NCBI GenBank assembly: GCA_018287875.1
Contig: JAGVVL010000001.1
Span: forward strand, 9,114,001 to 9,178,000
Origin: Nigrospora sphaerica
Lineage: Eukaryota > Ascomycota > Sordariomycetes > Amphisphaeriales > Apiosporaceae
DNA length: 64,000 nt
Direction of reading: 5' to 3'
Under the pieces are notes generated by a model. It did not search any database and was not told the origin of the DNA. It saw only the letters and a list, made by a program, of their open reading frames with translations. A program made the position numbers and the translations under genes. Positions 45,401 through 58,800 of this stretch are shown here, piece after piece (the stretch's first letter is position 1; every line of letters begins with the position of its first letter).

Positions 45401-48400
45401 GTGTGGAACGAGACGCGCATCTCCAAGGCGCACCGCCTCCGGGCCCACGCCACGCATGAGCTTCTCGGCGCACACAGCGTCGACGACGTCGAGGGCGAGC
45501 ACCGATGGCGCAACTACCTGAAGCCCAAGGAGATGCCCTGGCTCAAAGGCCACCAGATCCAAGGGCAGATGGTCTTCCCCGCCGCCGGCTTTGCCGTCAT
45601 GGCGCTGGAGGCCGCCCGCACGCTGGCGCCTTTTGACGCGATCCGCCTGATGGAACTGCAGTCCTTCAGCATCCACAAGGCGCTTTCCTTCATGGATGAG
45701 AACGCCAGCATTGAAACCATCTTCAGCCTCGCCAACGTCCAGGAGGAGGGGCCCTATAAGACGGCGGATTTCTCCTGCTACGCCTGCATGAACAAGGACG
45801 TCGGCGAGTTTACGTCCATGGCCAGTGGTGTGGTCAAGTTGACCCTCGGCGCCCGAGCCGAGAATGCTTTGCCGGAGCGACCCCGTTGGGTCAACAACTT
45901 TGTTGATACCAACGTCGATTTCTTCTACGACTCTCTGGCTACCCTGGGTTACGGTTACACTGGCATGTTCCAGGGTGTCACCGAGTTGCAACGAACCAAC
46001 GGGGGCTCCAAGGGTACCATCGTCATTCCCTGGGACGAGGACTCGGCGCCGCAACGATGGGTGATTCACCCCGCCACGCTCGATGTCGCATTTCAGGCCG
46101 TGTTTGCTGCTGTGGGAGCGCCGGGCGATGGCCGTCTGTGGACGATGCATGTGCCGACCATGATCGAGAGCATTACCATCAACCCCAGCGTGTGCGAGAT
46201 CAGCTCCGGTGTCGAGACGCCTTTGCCCTTTGACGCCTGCCTGGCCCAGGCCGAGCAGGGTGGCATCGCTGGCCACGTCGACTTGTACGATGAGGATGGC
46301 AAGCATGCCATCGTCCAGGTTCAGAACCTGCACGTCACGCCCCTGCAGAAGCCGACGCCTGCCGACGACCGTGACACGTTCGCCGCCACGACTTGGGCTC
46401 CGGCTCACGCCGATCTGGTGACGGACTGGACCGAGTGGACGTACAACAGCAACGAGGAGAAGGTGGCCACCTTCGCCGAGCGCCTCTCGCTGTACATTAT
46501 CCGTCACCTGGCCGACACCGTCACGACCGAGTCGATTGAAGAGGGCACCGAGCACCAGCGGACCGTCTTGGAATGGGCTCAGCACGTGGTAGAGACGGTT
46601 CGCAACGAGAAGCACCCGACGTGCCCCAAGCAGTGGCTGGCCGATACCTGGGAGGTGCTCAAGGCCCCGGCAGAGCGCCTCGCCAAAATCAACCCGCAGA
46701 TTCGGCACTGCCTCTGGGTGAAGCAGCGCCTGGAGCCGTTCGTGCGCGGCACGCTCGACATTGAGGATGAGCTGCGCACCGCCAAGGCTATGGAGAACCT
46801 GTACCTCGGCATCCCGGGCTTCAGGGCATACAACAGGCGGCTGGCGCAGCTGGTCGACCAGCTGGCCTTCCGCCACCACAACTTGAGAATCCTGGAGATC
46901 GGGTTCGACAAGGGTGTCACGACTGAGGCCGTCCTGAAGGTCCTAGGCGACAACGTCATGTCCTACACGTGCACCGACCTGGAGAAGGGCAACTTCGACG
47001 ACATCCGTGCCCGTCTCCCCGAGGACCAGGCCGAGAAGTTCACGTTCAAGCCGCTGGACATTGAGCATGACCCAGCCGAGCAGGGCTTCACCGCCGGCTA
47101 CTACGACCTGGTAATCGCCAGCAACACGCTCCATCGCGCGCCCGTTCTATCGGATGCCTTGACCCACGCGCGCGCCTTGCTGCGACCGGGCGGCTACCTG
47201 GCGCTTCTGGAGCCGACCAGCGACCGATCGCTGGCCCTGGGCCTCAGCGCGTGCCTACAGCCGAGCTGGCTCGCGGGCATCGAGGAACACCGCAAGTTCT
47301 CGCCGCTTTGCAGCCAAAAGACGTGGGACAACATGCTTCGCGACAGCGGCTTCGGCGGCATCGACACGGCCACGCCGCCCGAGCACACCTTCTGGGTGCC
47401 CTACTCGGTCATGTGCGCTGCCGCCGTCGACGCCCAGATGTCTGTGGTACGCGACCCGCTGGCGTACGCTGGCGAGAAGAAGCTAGACGCGGACCTGCTC
47501 ATCATCGGCGGCCAACGGATCCAGACCAGCCGCCTGGTGCGCGGGTTGACCAGCTTGCTCTCGCCCTTCTTCAACAAGGTCATCAACTGCGAGACGCTGG
47601 TCGAGGTGGACGACGAGACGCTCGCCAGCAACCCCACCACCATCAGCCTGCTGGAACTCGACGAGCCGCTGTTCAAGCCCTTCACCGAGGAGAAGTTCAA
47701 GGCCATCGTCAAGGTGTGCGACAGCCTGTCCCGGATGCTGTGGGTCACGATCGGCAGCCGTGGCGAGAATCCGTACATGAACATGATGGTGGGTGTTGGA
47801 CGCTGTTTGGTGGGCGAGATGCCCAACCTGCGCCTACAATTCCTGAACTTTGACGGCGCCGACCGACCCACGCCGGGGACGGTGGCGCATCACCTGCTGG
47901 TCCTGCACCTGACGTACGGCTTCTCCAACGACAGCATCAAACTCCACGATCCGCTGTTCACCTCGGAGCGCGAGCTGTCCATCAGCAACGGCGTCTTGCT
48001 CATCCCCCGGTACTTGCCCGTCGAGGCCATCAACACGCGTCTCAACTCGGACAAGCGTCTGATCACCCACCATCTCGACCACGCCAAGACTCCCGTTGCC
48101 CTCGATGCCTCGACCGCCGGGTACAAGCTGCTGGAGCGTCTGCAGACCGAGACCGTCGACCCCGCCGAGTCAGTCACGGTGCACGTCGAGAAGAGTCTAC
48201 TCAACGCCATCCGCATTGGTGGTGCCGGCTGCCTCGTTCCCGTCGTGGGATCGACTGAGTCGGGCAAGAAGGTCTTGACCGTTAGCGAGGGCAACCAGTC
48301 CATTGTCACTGTCGCCCGCGCCTCGACCATCGAGGTGGATGTCGCCGATGCCGACGCCGCCAGCTTCTTGCTGCGCACGGCGGCCGGACTGCTTGCGGCT

Positions 48401-51400
48401 ACCATCCTTGGCTCTGCCACTGCCGGCGCCGTCCTCGTTCACGAGCCCACCGCCGTGCTCGCCGCAAGTCTCAAGAGCCTGGCCTCCAAGCTGAACAAGA
48501 CCTTGGTCATGACCTCGGTGTCGTCCGATATTGCCCATGTCCAGCAGATTCACCCCTCCACCACCGACCGCGTGCTGGCTCGTGTCGTTCCCAAGAACAC
48601 CACGCAGTTTGTCGACCTGTCCGAGGCCGTCGAGTCCAAGAGCATTGGTGCCCGCCTCGCGAAACTGGTGCCTCTGGGCTGCGAAAGCAAGGCTTCGTCG
48701 CAGCTGTTTAGCCCCCGCGCTTTCGCTACTGCCTCCGTCGATGCTTCGCAGACCCTGGGCCTCGCGGTCCAGGAGGCCCTGGCCTCTCTCGACAAGTCCC
48801 AAAATGAAGATCACGTTGTTCGCGCGTCCGAGCTGGCTGCCCAGGACCTCCGAGCTACCGGACTCGTCGTGGTGGACTGGAAAGCCGACACTACGCTGCC
48901 CGTCTCCGTCGTTCCCGCCGACGAGACGATCCGCTTCCGTAGCGACCGCACCTACTTCATGGTCGGCCTGACGGGCGAGCTGGGCCTGCAGCTGACCAAG
49001 TGGATGGTGCAGCACGGCGCGCGCTATCTGGCCCTGTCGTCCCGTAACCCATCCATCAATGCCGAGTGGCTCGAGGTGGTGCAGGCCGAGGGCGCCGTCG
49101 TGAAGACGTATGCCATGGACGTGACGAGCCGAGAGTCTGTGCACGCTGTTCACAAGCAGGTATGCGCCGAGATGCCGCCCGTCGCCGGCGTCGCCAACGG
49201 CGCCATGATTCTCATCGACGGCCTCTTCGCCAACAAGACGCACGCCGAGTTCGACAAGACGCTGCGCCCCAAGGTCCAGGGCACCGTTTACCTCGACGAG
49301 ACTTTCGGCCAGGGCGACCTCGACTTCTTCGTCGTCTTCTCGTCCCTGGCCTGCGTGTCCGGTAACATGGGCCAGACCGCCTATGCCGCCGCCAACGCCT
49401 TCATGTGCAGTCTCATTGCCGGCCGCCGTATGCGCGGCAAAGCTGGCAGTGCCATTAACATGCCCGGTAAGCAGCGCCGTCCTTCCCGTGAACGCCGAGG
49501 CATCGGCTGAGCTCTTTGCTAACATGACCACAGGTATTGTTGGTTTGGGCTACCTGAACCGCGACCCTCGTAAGCTCGACCGCCTCAAGAACGTTGGCTA
49601 CGTCAACATCAGCGAGTGGGAGTTCTACCAGTTCCTTTCCGAGGCTCTGGTCGCCGGTAAGCCCGATTCGGGAATGAACCCGGAGATTACCGCCGGCCTG
49701 CAGCGTATCGACATGGAGCGCAACCCCAACCCGCCCATCTGGGTCAACACGCCGCGCTTCGGCTGGCTGCAAATGGTCAAGCCCAGCGGCGAGGCCTCGG
49801 GTGACGGCGACAAGGATGGCTCTTCTGTCCGCAGCCAGCTCGCCGAGCTCACCAACGAGGAGGACATCCACAAGCTGCTCCTCGAGGGTCTGCTCAACAC
49901 CCTGTACAGCCGCCTCAACATGAACCCTGAGGAGCGTGGTATCACGCCCGACACGGCGATCGTCGAGCTGGGTGTCGACTCGCTCCTCGCCGTCGACATG
50001 CGCGCCTGGTTCACCAAGGAGCTCGACCTCGACATGCCTGTCCTCAAGATCCTGGGTGGTGCCACCGTCAATGACCTCGTTGACGATGCCATCAAGCGCT
50101 TGGCCCCCGAGCTTGTGCCTAAGCTGAAGCGCGGTGGAGAGGCATCGGCCGAGGCGGCGGATCCCGCCGAAGGAGACGAGAATGCTGCCTCTGGTGACGC
50201 CGCTGACGCCGAAGATTCCGGCGAGGTTTCGGCTGAGGCCGAACTCGAGGCCGAGGAGGACTTGACCCCCGCGGCGGAGATCACCCCCGCGCCGGAAGAG
50301 GAGCCTCTTGTCATTGCTCCTATCGATCTGCCCTCTTTTGGCGACCAGGAGGACCACGAAGACGTTGTCGCCGCGGTCGCCGCTTGGCAGACCAGGGACA
50401 ATTTGTGGCCCGGGGCCAGCTATCTCACGCCGGCCAGCGAGGCAGCATCCTTCTATGGCTCTGCCTCGGAAGACGACCAGCAGTCCAGCGGCACGCCCCT
50501 CACCTCGGGCTCCGAGATCGATGCCGAAGAAACCAAGCGCTCCGAGCAGCCCGAAGACGACGTCGAAGAGATCGAGGTGAAAGAGCACGTTGCCCAGCTC
50601 CACTCGCACCTCCCCGAGCGCTCCGAGCATCCCCTCGAGTTCGTCAAGAAGACCAAGATGTCGTACGGTACTTCGCGCTTCTGGTTCCTGCTCCAATACC
50701 TCGAGGACCCGACTACCTTCAACATCATGTGCCAGCTGAAGATCTCGGGCTCGATGCGGTTCGACGACTGCGACCGCTGCATCGTAGAACTCGGCAACCG
50801 CCACGAGGCCTTCCGCACTGCCTTCTTCGCCGACCCCGAACGCATGAACGAGCCCACCATGGGCGTTCTCAAGGAATCGCCGCTGCGTCTGGAGCGTCGC
50901 CGTGGTACATGCGAGGACGAGGTTCAGGCCGAGGTCGACGAGCTTCTCAACTACGAGTTCAAGCTGGAGCAGGGTGAGACGATCCGCGTCAAGATGATCT
51001 CACTTGACAACGACCAGACCCATCACGTCCTCTTCGCCTTCCACCATATCGTCATCGACGGCTTCAGCTTCAACCGTCTGCTGCCCGAGATCAACAGCTT
51101 GTACGACAACGAGCCGCTCGAACCCGTGGAGACGACCTTCAGTGACTTTGCTGCACGACAGCGTCTCGCCGTCACCAGCGGGTCGCTGGACAAGGAGCTG
51201 GAGTTCTGGAAGGACATGTACAGCGTGAAGTTGCCCTCGGGCGAGGTCAAGCCCGACTACCCGGAGGCGCTGCCACTGTTCAGCGTGGCCCAGAGCCCCC
51301 GCCGCAGCTTGTCTAACTACGAATTCAACGAGTGCCAGCTGACGCTGGATCTGCGCACCGTCCGGCAGATCAAGGCTCAGTGCCGCCGCCACAAGATCAC

Positions 51401-54400
51401 CAGCTTCCACTTCTTCCTGGGCGCCCTGCGCACGTTCCTCTTCCGCCACGTCGAGGTGGACGACTTGGTCATCGGTATCGCCGATGCCAACCGCGCCGAC
51501 AAGACGCTCGACACGACAGTCGGCTTCATGCTCAACCTGCTGCCGCTGCGCTTCCGCAGCAAGGACCAGGACAAGAACACGCCGTTCCGCGAGATTGCGA
51601 CGCAGGCCCGCGACGTGGCCTACAGTGCGCTTGCCCACTCGGCCCTGCCCTTCGATGCCCTGCTCGAGAAGCTCGACGTGCCCCGGTCCACGGCCCACAG
51701 CCCGCTCTTCCAGGCCTGGATGGATTACCGGCCCTTCAGCAACGACAGGCAGCTCAAGCTGTTTGGAGCCGAGGTTGATGGTCACCCAACCGTGGGTCGC
51801 AACGGCTACGACCTGACCCTCGACGTCAACGAAGTTGCCGGCAGTGAAATCCGCCTCTCCTTCCGCACCCAAAAGTACCTCTACTCGGCCGAGGCCACCC
51901 AACTCCTGTTCGACAGCTATCTGCGATTGGTCAAGGCCTTCGCCGGCAGCTTCGATACCCACGTCGACTCGGTTCCCCTCTGGAGCCCCAAGGATGTTGA
52001 GCGCGCCACCGCGCTGGGCCGTGGTAAGTTTTCACGCAAAATCCGGCGTCTCCCCAAAGACAAACAGGACAGGACCGAAGCTGACCCCGAATCAGGCCCC
52101 CAAATGCAGTCGGAATGGCCCGAGACCCTCTCCCACCGTATTGCCGATATCGCCACCCAGAACCCGAACGCCGTAGCCCTCAAAGATGGCAGCAGCGCGA
52201 CGCTAACCTACAAACAGCTCCAGAACCGGGTCCAGGTCCTCAGTGAGGCCCTCACCAAGGCTGGAGTCGGCGCGCGGTCCCGCGTCGCCGTGTTCCAGCA
52301 ACCCAGCGCCGACTGGGTATGCTCGCTCCTCGCCATTTGGCATGCGGGTGGCACGTACATTCCGCTTGACCTGCGCAACTCTCTGCCTCGCCTGGCTGCC
52401 ATCGCCAAAGAGGCTCGCCCCGCCGTCATCATCAGCCACAATGCGACGGCGGATCAGGTGCCCGAGCTCGCATCCACGGCCACTGTTATCAACGCCTCTT
52501 CGCTCGTCGACGCCGAACCGAAGCAAATCACTCCGACGCAGGCCAAGGCCGCCGCCGTCGCCGCCATTCTCTTCACCAGTGGGTCGACGGGCACGCCAAA
52601 GGGTGTTGTTCTCCGCCACGCCAACTTCAAGAACACCATCGAGGGCCTGACGCGCACCTACGAGATGGGCGCCGAGCGCGTTCTGCAACAGAGCGCCTTC
52701 ACTTTCGATTTCTCACTCGACCAGATCCTCTGCGGCCTCGTCAACGCCGGCTCTATTTACGTGGTCTCTGCCGAGGCCCGCGCCGACCCCGTGGCCATTT
52801 GCAAGATCATCGCCACCGAGGGCATCACCTACACTCGCGCGACGCCGTCCGAGTACGTCAACTGGCTCACCTACGGCGCAGCCGACCTGATGCAGGCCAC
52901 GAAGTGGAAGCTGGCCTTTGGTGGTGGCGAGACTATGCCGTCATCGCTCAAGGAAAACATCGCCAGCCTTGGCCTCGAAGTTAAGCTGTTTAACTCGTAT
53001 GGCCCGGCCGAGTCCATCACATGCACCAAGATCGAGGTCCAGGAGGAAGTGAACGAGGAAGGCGAGGCGCAAGAGGTGCCCGCCGGCTTCCCCCTGCCCA
53101 ACTACTCTGTTTACATCGTCGACCGCAACCTCCAAATCGTGCCGCAGGGTGTTGCGGGCGAGATTCTCATTGGTGGCGCCAGCGTTGGCGCCGGGTACCT
53201 TAACAATGAGAAGCTGACGGAGAGCAAGTTCATCAGCAACACGTACGCGCCCGCCGATGGTCGTATCGTCTACCGCACGGGCGACGTGGGCCGGCTGCGT
53301 GCCGACGGTGCCCTCATGTTCGCGGGCCGTATCGCCGGCGACACGCAGGTCAAGATCCGCGGCATCCGCATCGAGCTCGAGGAGATTGAGAACTCGATTC
53401 TGGCCACGGCCGGCGGTGCCTTGTCGCAGGCGGTCGTGACGGTGCGCGGCGAGATGCTCGTGGCCCACGTGCAGTTCGCGCCCGGGCACTACGACGAGGA
53501 GCAGGAGCAGAAGGCCTTCCTCCGCAGCCTGCGCTTCATGCTGCCCCTCCCCGTCTACATGATGCCGGCCGTCTTCGTCGCGCTCGAGCAGATTCCCGTC
53601 AACGCGCACGGCAAGACGGACCGCGCCGCCGTCAAGGCGCTGCCCCTGCCCCAGGCCAACCGGGGCCGCACCGGCGAGGCCCTCAACGAGACGGAGCGCA
53701 AGCTCGTTGAGGTCTGGAAGGAGGTGATTGGCGACGCCGAGGCCACGGGCGCCGTCGAGGTCAGCGACCAGGCCAGCTTCTTCGAGTTCGGCGGCAACTC
53801 GCTGCTGCTCGTCAAGCTGCAGATCCTCATCAGCATGCGCTTCCACGCCAAACTGTCACTTGTTGACCTGCTGGGCGCCGCTTCGCTCGGCGCCATGGCC
53901 GCCAAGATCGAGACGGCGCCGCCCGCCGACTTCATCGACTGGGCCGCCGAGACCAAGCTCGACGATGACCTGCTGCAGCTTGTCGACGTCACCACGGCCG
54001 GCAGTAGCATCCCCGCCGTGCAGGAGGAGAAGAAGGCCGGCCACAAGACGGTCGTCGTCACGGGCGCAACTGGTTTCCTGGGTCGCCGCCTCGTCACGCG
54101 CCTCATTGCCGACGAGAGCATCTCCGAGATCCACTGTGTTGCCGTGCGTCCTAACTCCAAGCACCGCGCCGCCCTGCCGGCCTCTGACAAGATCCGCGTG
54201 CACGCCGGCGACCTGGCCGCGCCCCGTCTCGGCCTGTCCGAGGAGGCCTTCAAGCAGCTCGCCTACCACGCCGACGTCATCGTGCACGCCGGCGTTAGCC
54301 GCTCCTTCATGGACGCGTACCAGATGCTCCGCGGGCCCAACCTCGAGGCGACCAAGACCATTGTGCGGCTCGCGGCGCCGCGCCACGTGCCCATCCACTA

Positions 54401-54707
54401 CCTCTCGTCGGGCAGCGTCGCGTCGCTGGCCGCCGACGCTGCGCCGCCCACGGCCGGCGCCGAAGGCTACCTCGCCACCAAGTGGGCGTCGGAGCAGTAC
54501 CTCGGCCGCGCCGCCGCGGCGCTGGGCCTGCCCGTCATCGTGCACCGCGTCGTGGCCGCCGCCGCCGCTGACGAGGCCGCCAACGCCTCCGTCCTCGCCG
54601 AGCTCCAGGCCCTCGCCGCCGAGAAGCTGCGCAGCGTGCCCGCCCCCGGCGGTTGGAAGGTCGCCCTCGACCTCGTGGCCGCCGACGACCTCGCCCAGCG
54701 CGTCGTC

Positions 54708-54740
<33 letters not shown>

Positions 54741-54947
54741 ACCGAGGCCCGCGTCGTCGAGTACGCCGCCCGCACCACCGTCGACATGGGCGCCATGGTG
54801 CCCCAAGTCGCCGACGGCGCCAACGCGGCCCTCCCGACCCTGCCCGCCATGCAATGGATGGCGCGCGCGCGCGACGCCGGCTTCGGTTGGCAGATCGCCT
54901 CGCTCGACAATGCGCCCTTTGGCGACGTTGACGCCGTTCGGGCGTAG
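42427..54947 (+). CDS. PKS-NRPS hybrid synthetase (KS-AT-DH-cMeT-KR-ACP-C-A-T-R)
   Basis: Six exons: 42427-42835, 42894-43334, 43385-44797, 44853-49466, 49534-52023, 52096-54947; 4072 residues. KS: DTACSSS (C178), EAHGTGT (H317) and GHTEGT. AT: GHSSGE (S657). DH: H987 in LKGHQIQG and D1165 in HPATLDV. cMeT near 1435, where motif I reads EIGFDKG instead of a GxGTG type. KR: GLTGELG (2125) and Y2265. ACP: S2442. An acidic linker follows. C: HHIVIDG (2796). A: LFTSGSTG (3281), YRTGD and K3629. T: FGGNS (S3691). R: TGATGFLG (3779) and YLATK (Y3914, K3918). There is no ER; the trans-ER at 34264-35646 should serve it. It builds a reduced polyketide, condenses it with one amino acid, and releases it by reduction or Dieckmann cyclisation. 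The last intron (72 nt) is in frame, so an unspliced read is also open. Confidence 0.95.
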
Positions 54948-55895
54948 GGAATGAATGATTTTTGTGTGAAGCGTCTGTTTTTTTGATCAGTTTGCGCCCC
55001 GTTGCGGGGGCTCGTGATGGTTATTAGCGTGGCGTTGTGGGAATTCCTGTACTTTTTCTTTCTTGTCTTTCCGGTGCAATCGCACGCTTCTCTTCTCCCA
55101 TCCCCACGGCTCTACCAAAACCCTCCCAGCGAACCTCTTACCTCTCACTTAATAAAGAGTATGTGCATTGCCACCCCAAACGAGTTCTTTACCTCGCGAA
55201 TATACGTGTCTCTATGTGTATTTTTCCCAAAGTGACTATTCGCTGTGTTGGATATGTCGTAGACCTTATTGCATGTTTCGCTACCATGGCATTCTGACCC
55301 GTACCGACGATGGCATCGAGCGCGGAGCGTAGCGGGTTCGTAGTAGGCGGAATTGGACGTCGACCCGCCCGCGGAACAGACAGCTTCCATCGCTAGCCCC
55401 GCCTTGGCTCTCTGGTGTCGTTCCCCGTGGTACTTGGTAGCGAGACGTCGCGTCGTCGTATCCACGGTCTCGTTCTAAAGCCGGAGGCGGGAGGAGTTGT
55501 ACAGCAGGAGCGCCTCGGATCGGAAAGATAGTCTGGGTAGATGGGTAGGTAACGCTGTCTTTCAATTGTTCTAATTGCGGGTAATTCCTCCGCTGACGAG
55601 GTTTCGACACTGCAGCGGGCGCTGCTCTGCTCTTCCACTCGTGCACCACTCTGCAGCCAGTCTCGCCGCTGCAGCCATGTGGCTACAGCACATGTGAACT
55701 GTCATTCCGAGCCAGATGAATCCCAAACACCAACATCACCTTCGCCTCCTTCATCTGCGTCTCCCGCCCTCTCTTCTTTCCGGCCCTGCAACATCGTCGT
55801 TGCGTGGTGGATCCCGCCCATCTGTCTCTCTGCCTCTTCCCTTCGTTCTCCCTCCGTCGCACGAGAACGCTCACCCTTTTCCAGCCGCTGCCACA
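54948..55895. other. Intergenic region
   Basis: Downstream flank of the PKS-NRPS and the 3' side of the NLR relic. No gene was recognised. Confidence 0.45.
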
Positions 55896-58800
55896 TCAAC
55901 TCCGCCTCCCCGTCCCTCCCCAGTTCCCCGAGTACTGTTGCCAGGCCGCGAATGCTGTTAGTGTGTGGGGATGCTGTCGGCCAAGCACCGCCTCACTCAT
56001 TTCCAACGTCTGCCGACGTATCGTCTCCGCCTCTGCGTACCTCTCCTGATGTTTGAGTGCCATTGCCAGGTTGTTCATGCTGCCGAGTGTGTGGGGATGC
56101 CGCTGTCCTAGCACCATCTTCCTTGTTTTTGGTATCTCCCGATATATCATCTCCGCCTCCTCGTTCTTCCCCTGTCCTTGGATTGCTGCCGCTAGGTTAT
56201 TCATGATGCCCAGTGTGTCGGGATGCCGTTGGCCCAGCATGATCTTCCTCATTTCCAGGACCTGCCGACATACTTTCTTCGCAGTCAAGTATTCCCCCTG
56301 TTAGAAAATACCACTGCGAAGATCTCTGTCCTGTCGAGTGCTCCAGTAAACTCTAGACCAAAGGTCATCTTCAATGCTGCAAGATTTTGCATTTGCAACC
56401 TTATAGCTTCCTTGTCCTCTCCTTGGACGCTGAGAACGGCCGGCAGTGCATTCTTGCTGTTGAGTGTGCCGGGATCCTTGTTGCCTAGAACAAACTGCCT
56501 AAGCGTCAGTGTCTGCCGAAGCAACGTCTCCGCCTCCTCAAGCTCCCCCAAATCCACGAGCACCCATGCCAGAAGATGCATGCTAGCGAGTGTGTCGGGA
56601 TGCTTCCGACCCACCACCGTCTTCGTCACGCCTAGTGCCTTCTGCATAAGTTCTCGGCGTCCGCATATCTCCCAACCATGTGAGTCATCACTCCTGTGAG
56701 ATATAAAACCTTCCAAAGAGCCTCTCCCCGGGCGCATTGGCCCTCAAAATCCAAGATAGCTTGCGCATGCGGCAGATGTCCGGACCACACTTTCCGGTTT
56801 TCGTGTTCCGGCCACTGGAGCACTTGTGCCAGCCTGGAAATCGTCTTCGTGACCTGTTCTTATTCTCTCCCCTGCTCCCGGAGCCAATTGCGCATGACGA
56901 GGCGAACAAGGCGATGTTGATTGAACCTCCCTAGCGTATCGTCGGGGACGTCTTCGGCGTCGTCATGTGACCTCTCTGGCAGAATCTCTGGGACTTTCCG
57001 TTGCAGGAATGCGTATGCCTCTAACGTGCCGATCGCTTCACTTGCAGCTCTGTCGCTGGCTGCCGGAGGAAACCACGTCACCGGGATGTCTTTCTCGGCT
57101 AAGTAGCAGACGGATTGGAGGTACTCAGCCGCGAGCGGCTTGTCCCGTGCGATGTGCTCAAAAGAGATCAATCATGTGAGGGCCACAGGATTTCGAGTTG
57201 CCTCATACCGGGTTTCGTCGGCAAATTCCTCCCTCAGAAGGTTGACACTCTTCTTCTCGCTCGAAGCACAGAAATCGAGGTATTTCGATATCGTGACATC
57301 GCTATTCGATTCCATGTACGCCGAGGCTTGCCTAATTGCTAACGGCAGATTGGCGAAGTAATTAAGTAGGTCCGTCGTGTGCTGCGGGTTTCCCACCTGA
57401 TGTTTCTTTAGGCGTTAGTGTAACAACTTAGAGGCCTCTGGTTCATTCAGTTCCGGTAGGGCAATCACTCGGCTACCTAGTCGGGCCGCGACTTGGTGGT
57501 TTCGGGTCGTGAACAGGATTGACCCTGTTAAGCTGAGGGGAGGTATGGCATCAGTTTGCCTTCGGTTAAGAGTAACATCTCGTCGACATTGTCGATGATG
57601 AGTAGCCACTGCCCTGCGTCGGCTTGGCTGAGAGCCGCCTTCATCAACTTCTTCACGTCTGCTTTCTCTTCGTCGACTCCCTGGACTTCCAAGCTCGACC
57701 GATCTTGCCGTAGGCATTTTCAAACAAGGCCATGGTGATAGCCGGGACCCAAAAGACAGAGCAGTCGGGATGCGTATCGCGCACACGATAGGTCGCCTTG
57801 ATAGCGATCTACATTTTCCAATACCACCAAGCCCCTCGATCACAGTCCGCTGACAGGCATCATCTTGTGCGGTGGTTGGCACAGTAGCCAGGAGCTCCGT
57901 CAAGATTTTCTCCCGGCCAAAGAAGCCTTTATTCCGTCCAAAGGTGACAATAAAGTGTCGTTTACGACGAACCAGTAAATATTAGACTCGTTGCTACCGA
58001 AATCTATTTGTCACAAGTGGCTTACGAGTCTCATGCCCGGCCCAATCCACGACTGATGGAACGTGGGAGAGCAGCTCTTTGGTGTAGGCGGCCGCCGTCG
58101 CGGCAGCGTACGGCTGCCACCGCTTGTTCTTGTGTGCGTCGGCGTAGTCGCAGATACCGCGCACCACGAGGCACGGGAAGTTGTTCATCAAACCGGCTGC
58201 CTCCATCTCAAAGCATAACACACCGCCTAGCTCATGGCTATACCGGTCGCGCGTCAGTCCGTCCCGCATCACTTGGTTGCCAGAGGCAATAGTGCCAAAA
58301 AATAGGACCGGGGCGCTCGTCGCGCGTGGCTCTCTATCGACCACATCCTTCGGAAGGCATTTCGCACAGGTCGCACCCGTCACATGCACTGACGATGCAG
58401 CGTAAAGGGTATCCATATGGGGGCCCGGGCATGTGAACCTGGGTTGGGACGAAAGCTTGGAAAGGTGCGTCAGAATGTTCGTCTTGCCCCGGAGATTATA
58501 AGCGCGGAGCCTAGCCAAGGCGTCCAAGAGAATCGTGGGTGGTGTATTGAGGCTGGTGCCCGTCCGAGCCAAGCGACCGTTCGGTCCCGTCGTCCCGAAA
58601 TCATATTGGACGACCCCGCCGTACTGGCCCGCCGGCTGGCTGATGACGACGTCGCCGAGCCGGATATCAATATCATCGTTGAGACGCGGGACGCCGCCCC
58701 CGATACCGACAAGGACACCAAATCGCAGCGAAGGGAATATTTGCTTCATCTGACTGGCGACGGCGGAGGCCTGATTAGTGCCCATTTGGCCGGCAGGTAA

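Noticed and set aside
45260..46879. Long antisense ORF (539 codons) in the PKS-NRPS
   Set aside because: It has no domain motifs and lies wholly within conserved DH/cMeT coding sequence; a shadow of GC-rich codon use.
48197..49531. Antisense ORF of 444 codons over the KR domain
   Set aside because: No family features; the sense strand has an intact KR motif set.
58600..58660. GGCTGAT inside the PNP ORF as a regulatory site
   Set aside because: It is a one-base variant inside coding sequence and far from any cluster start.
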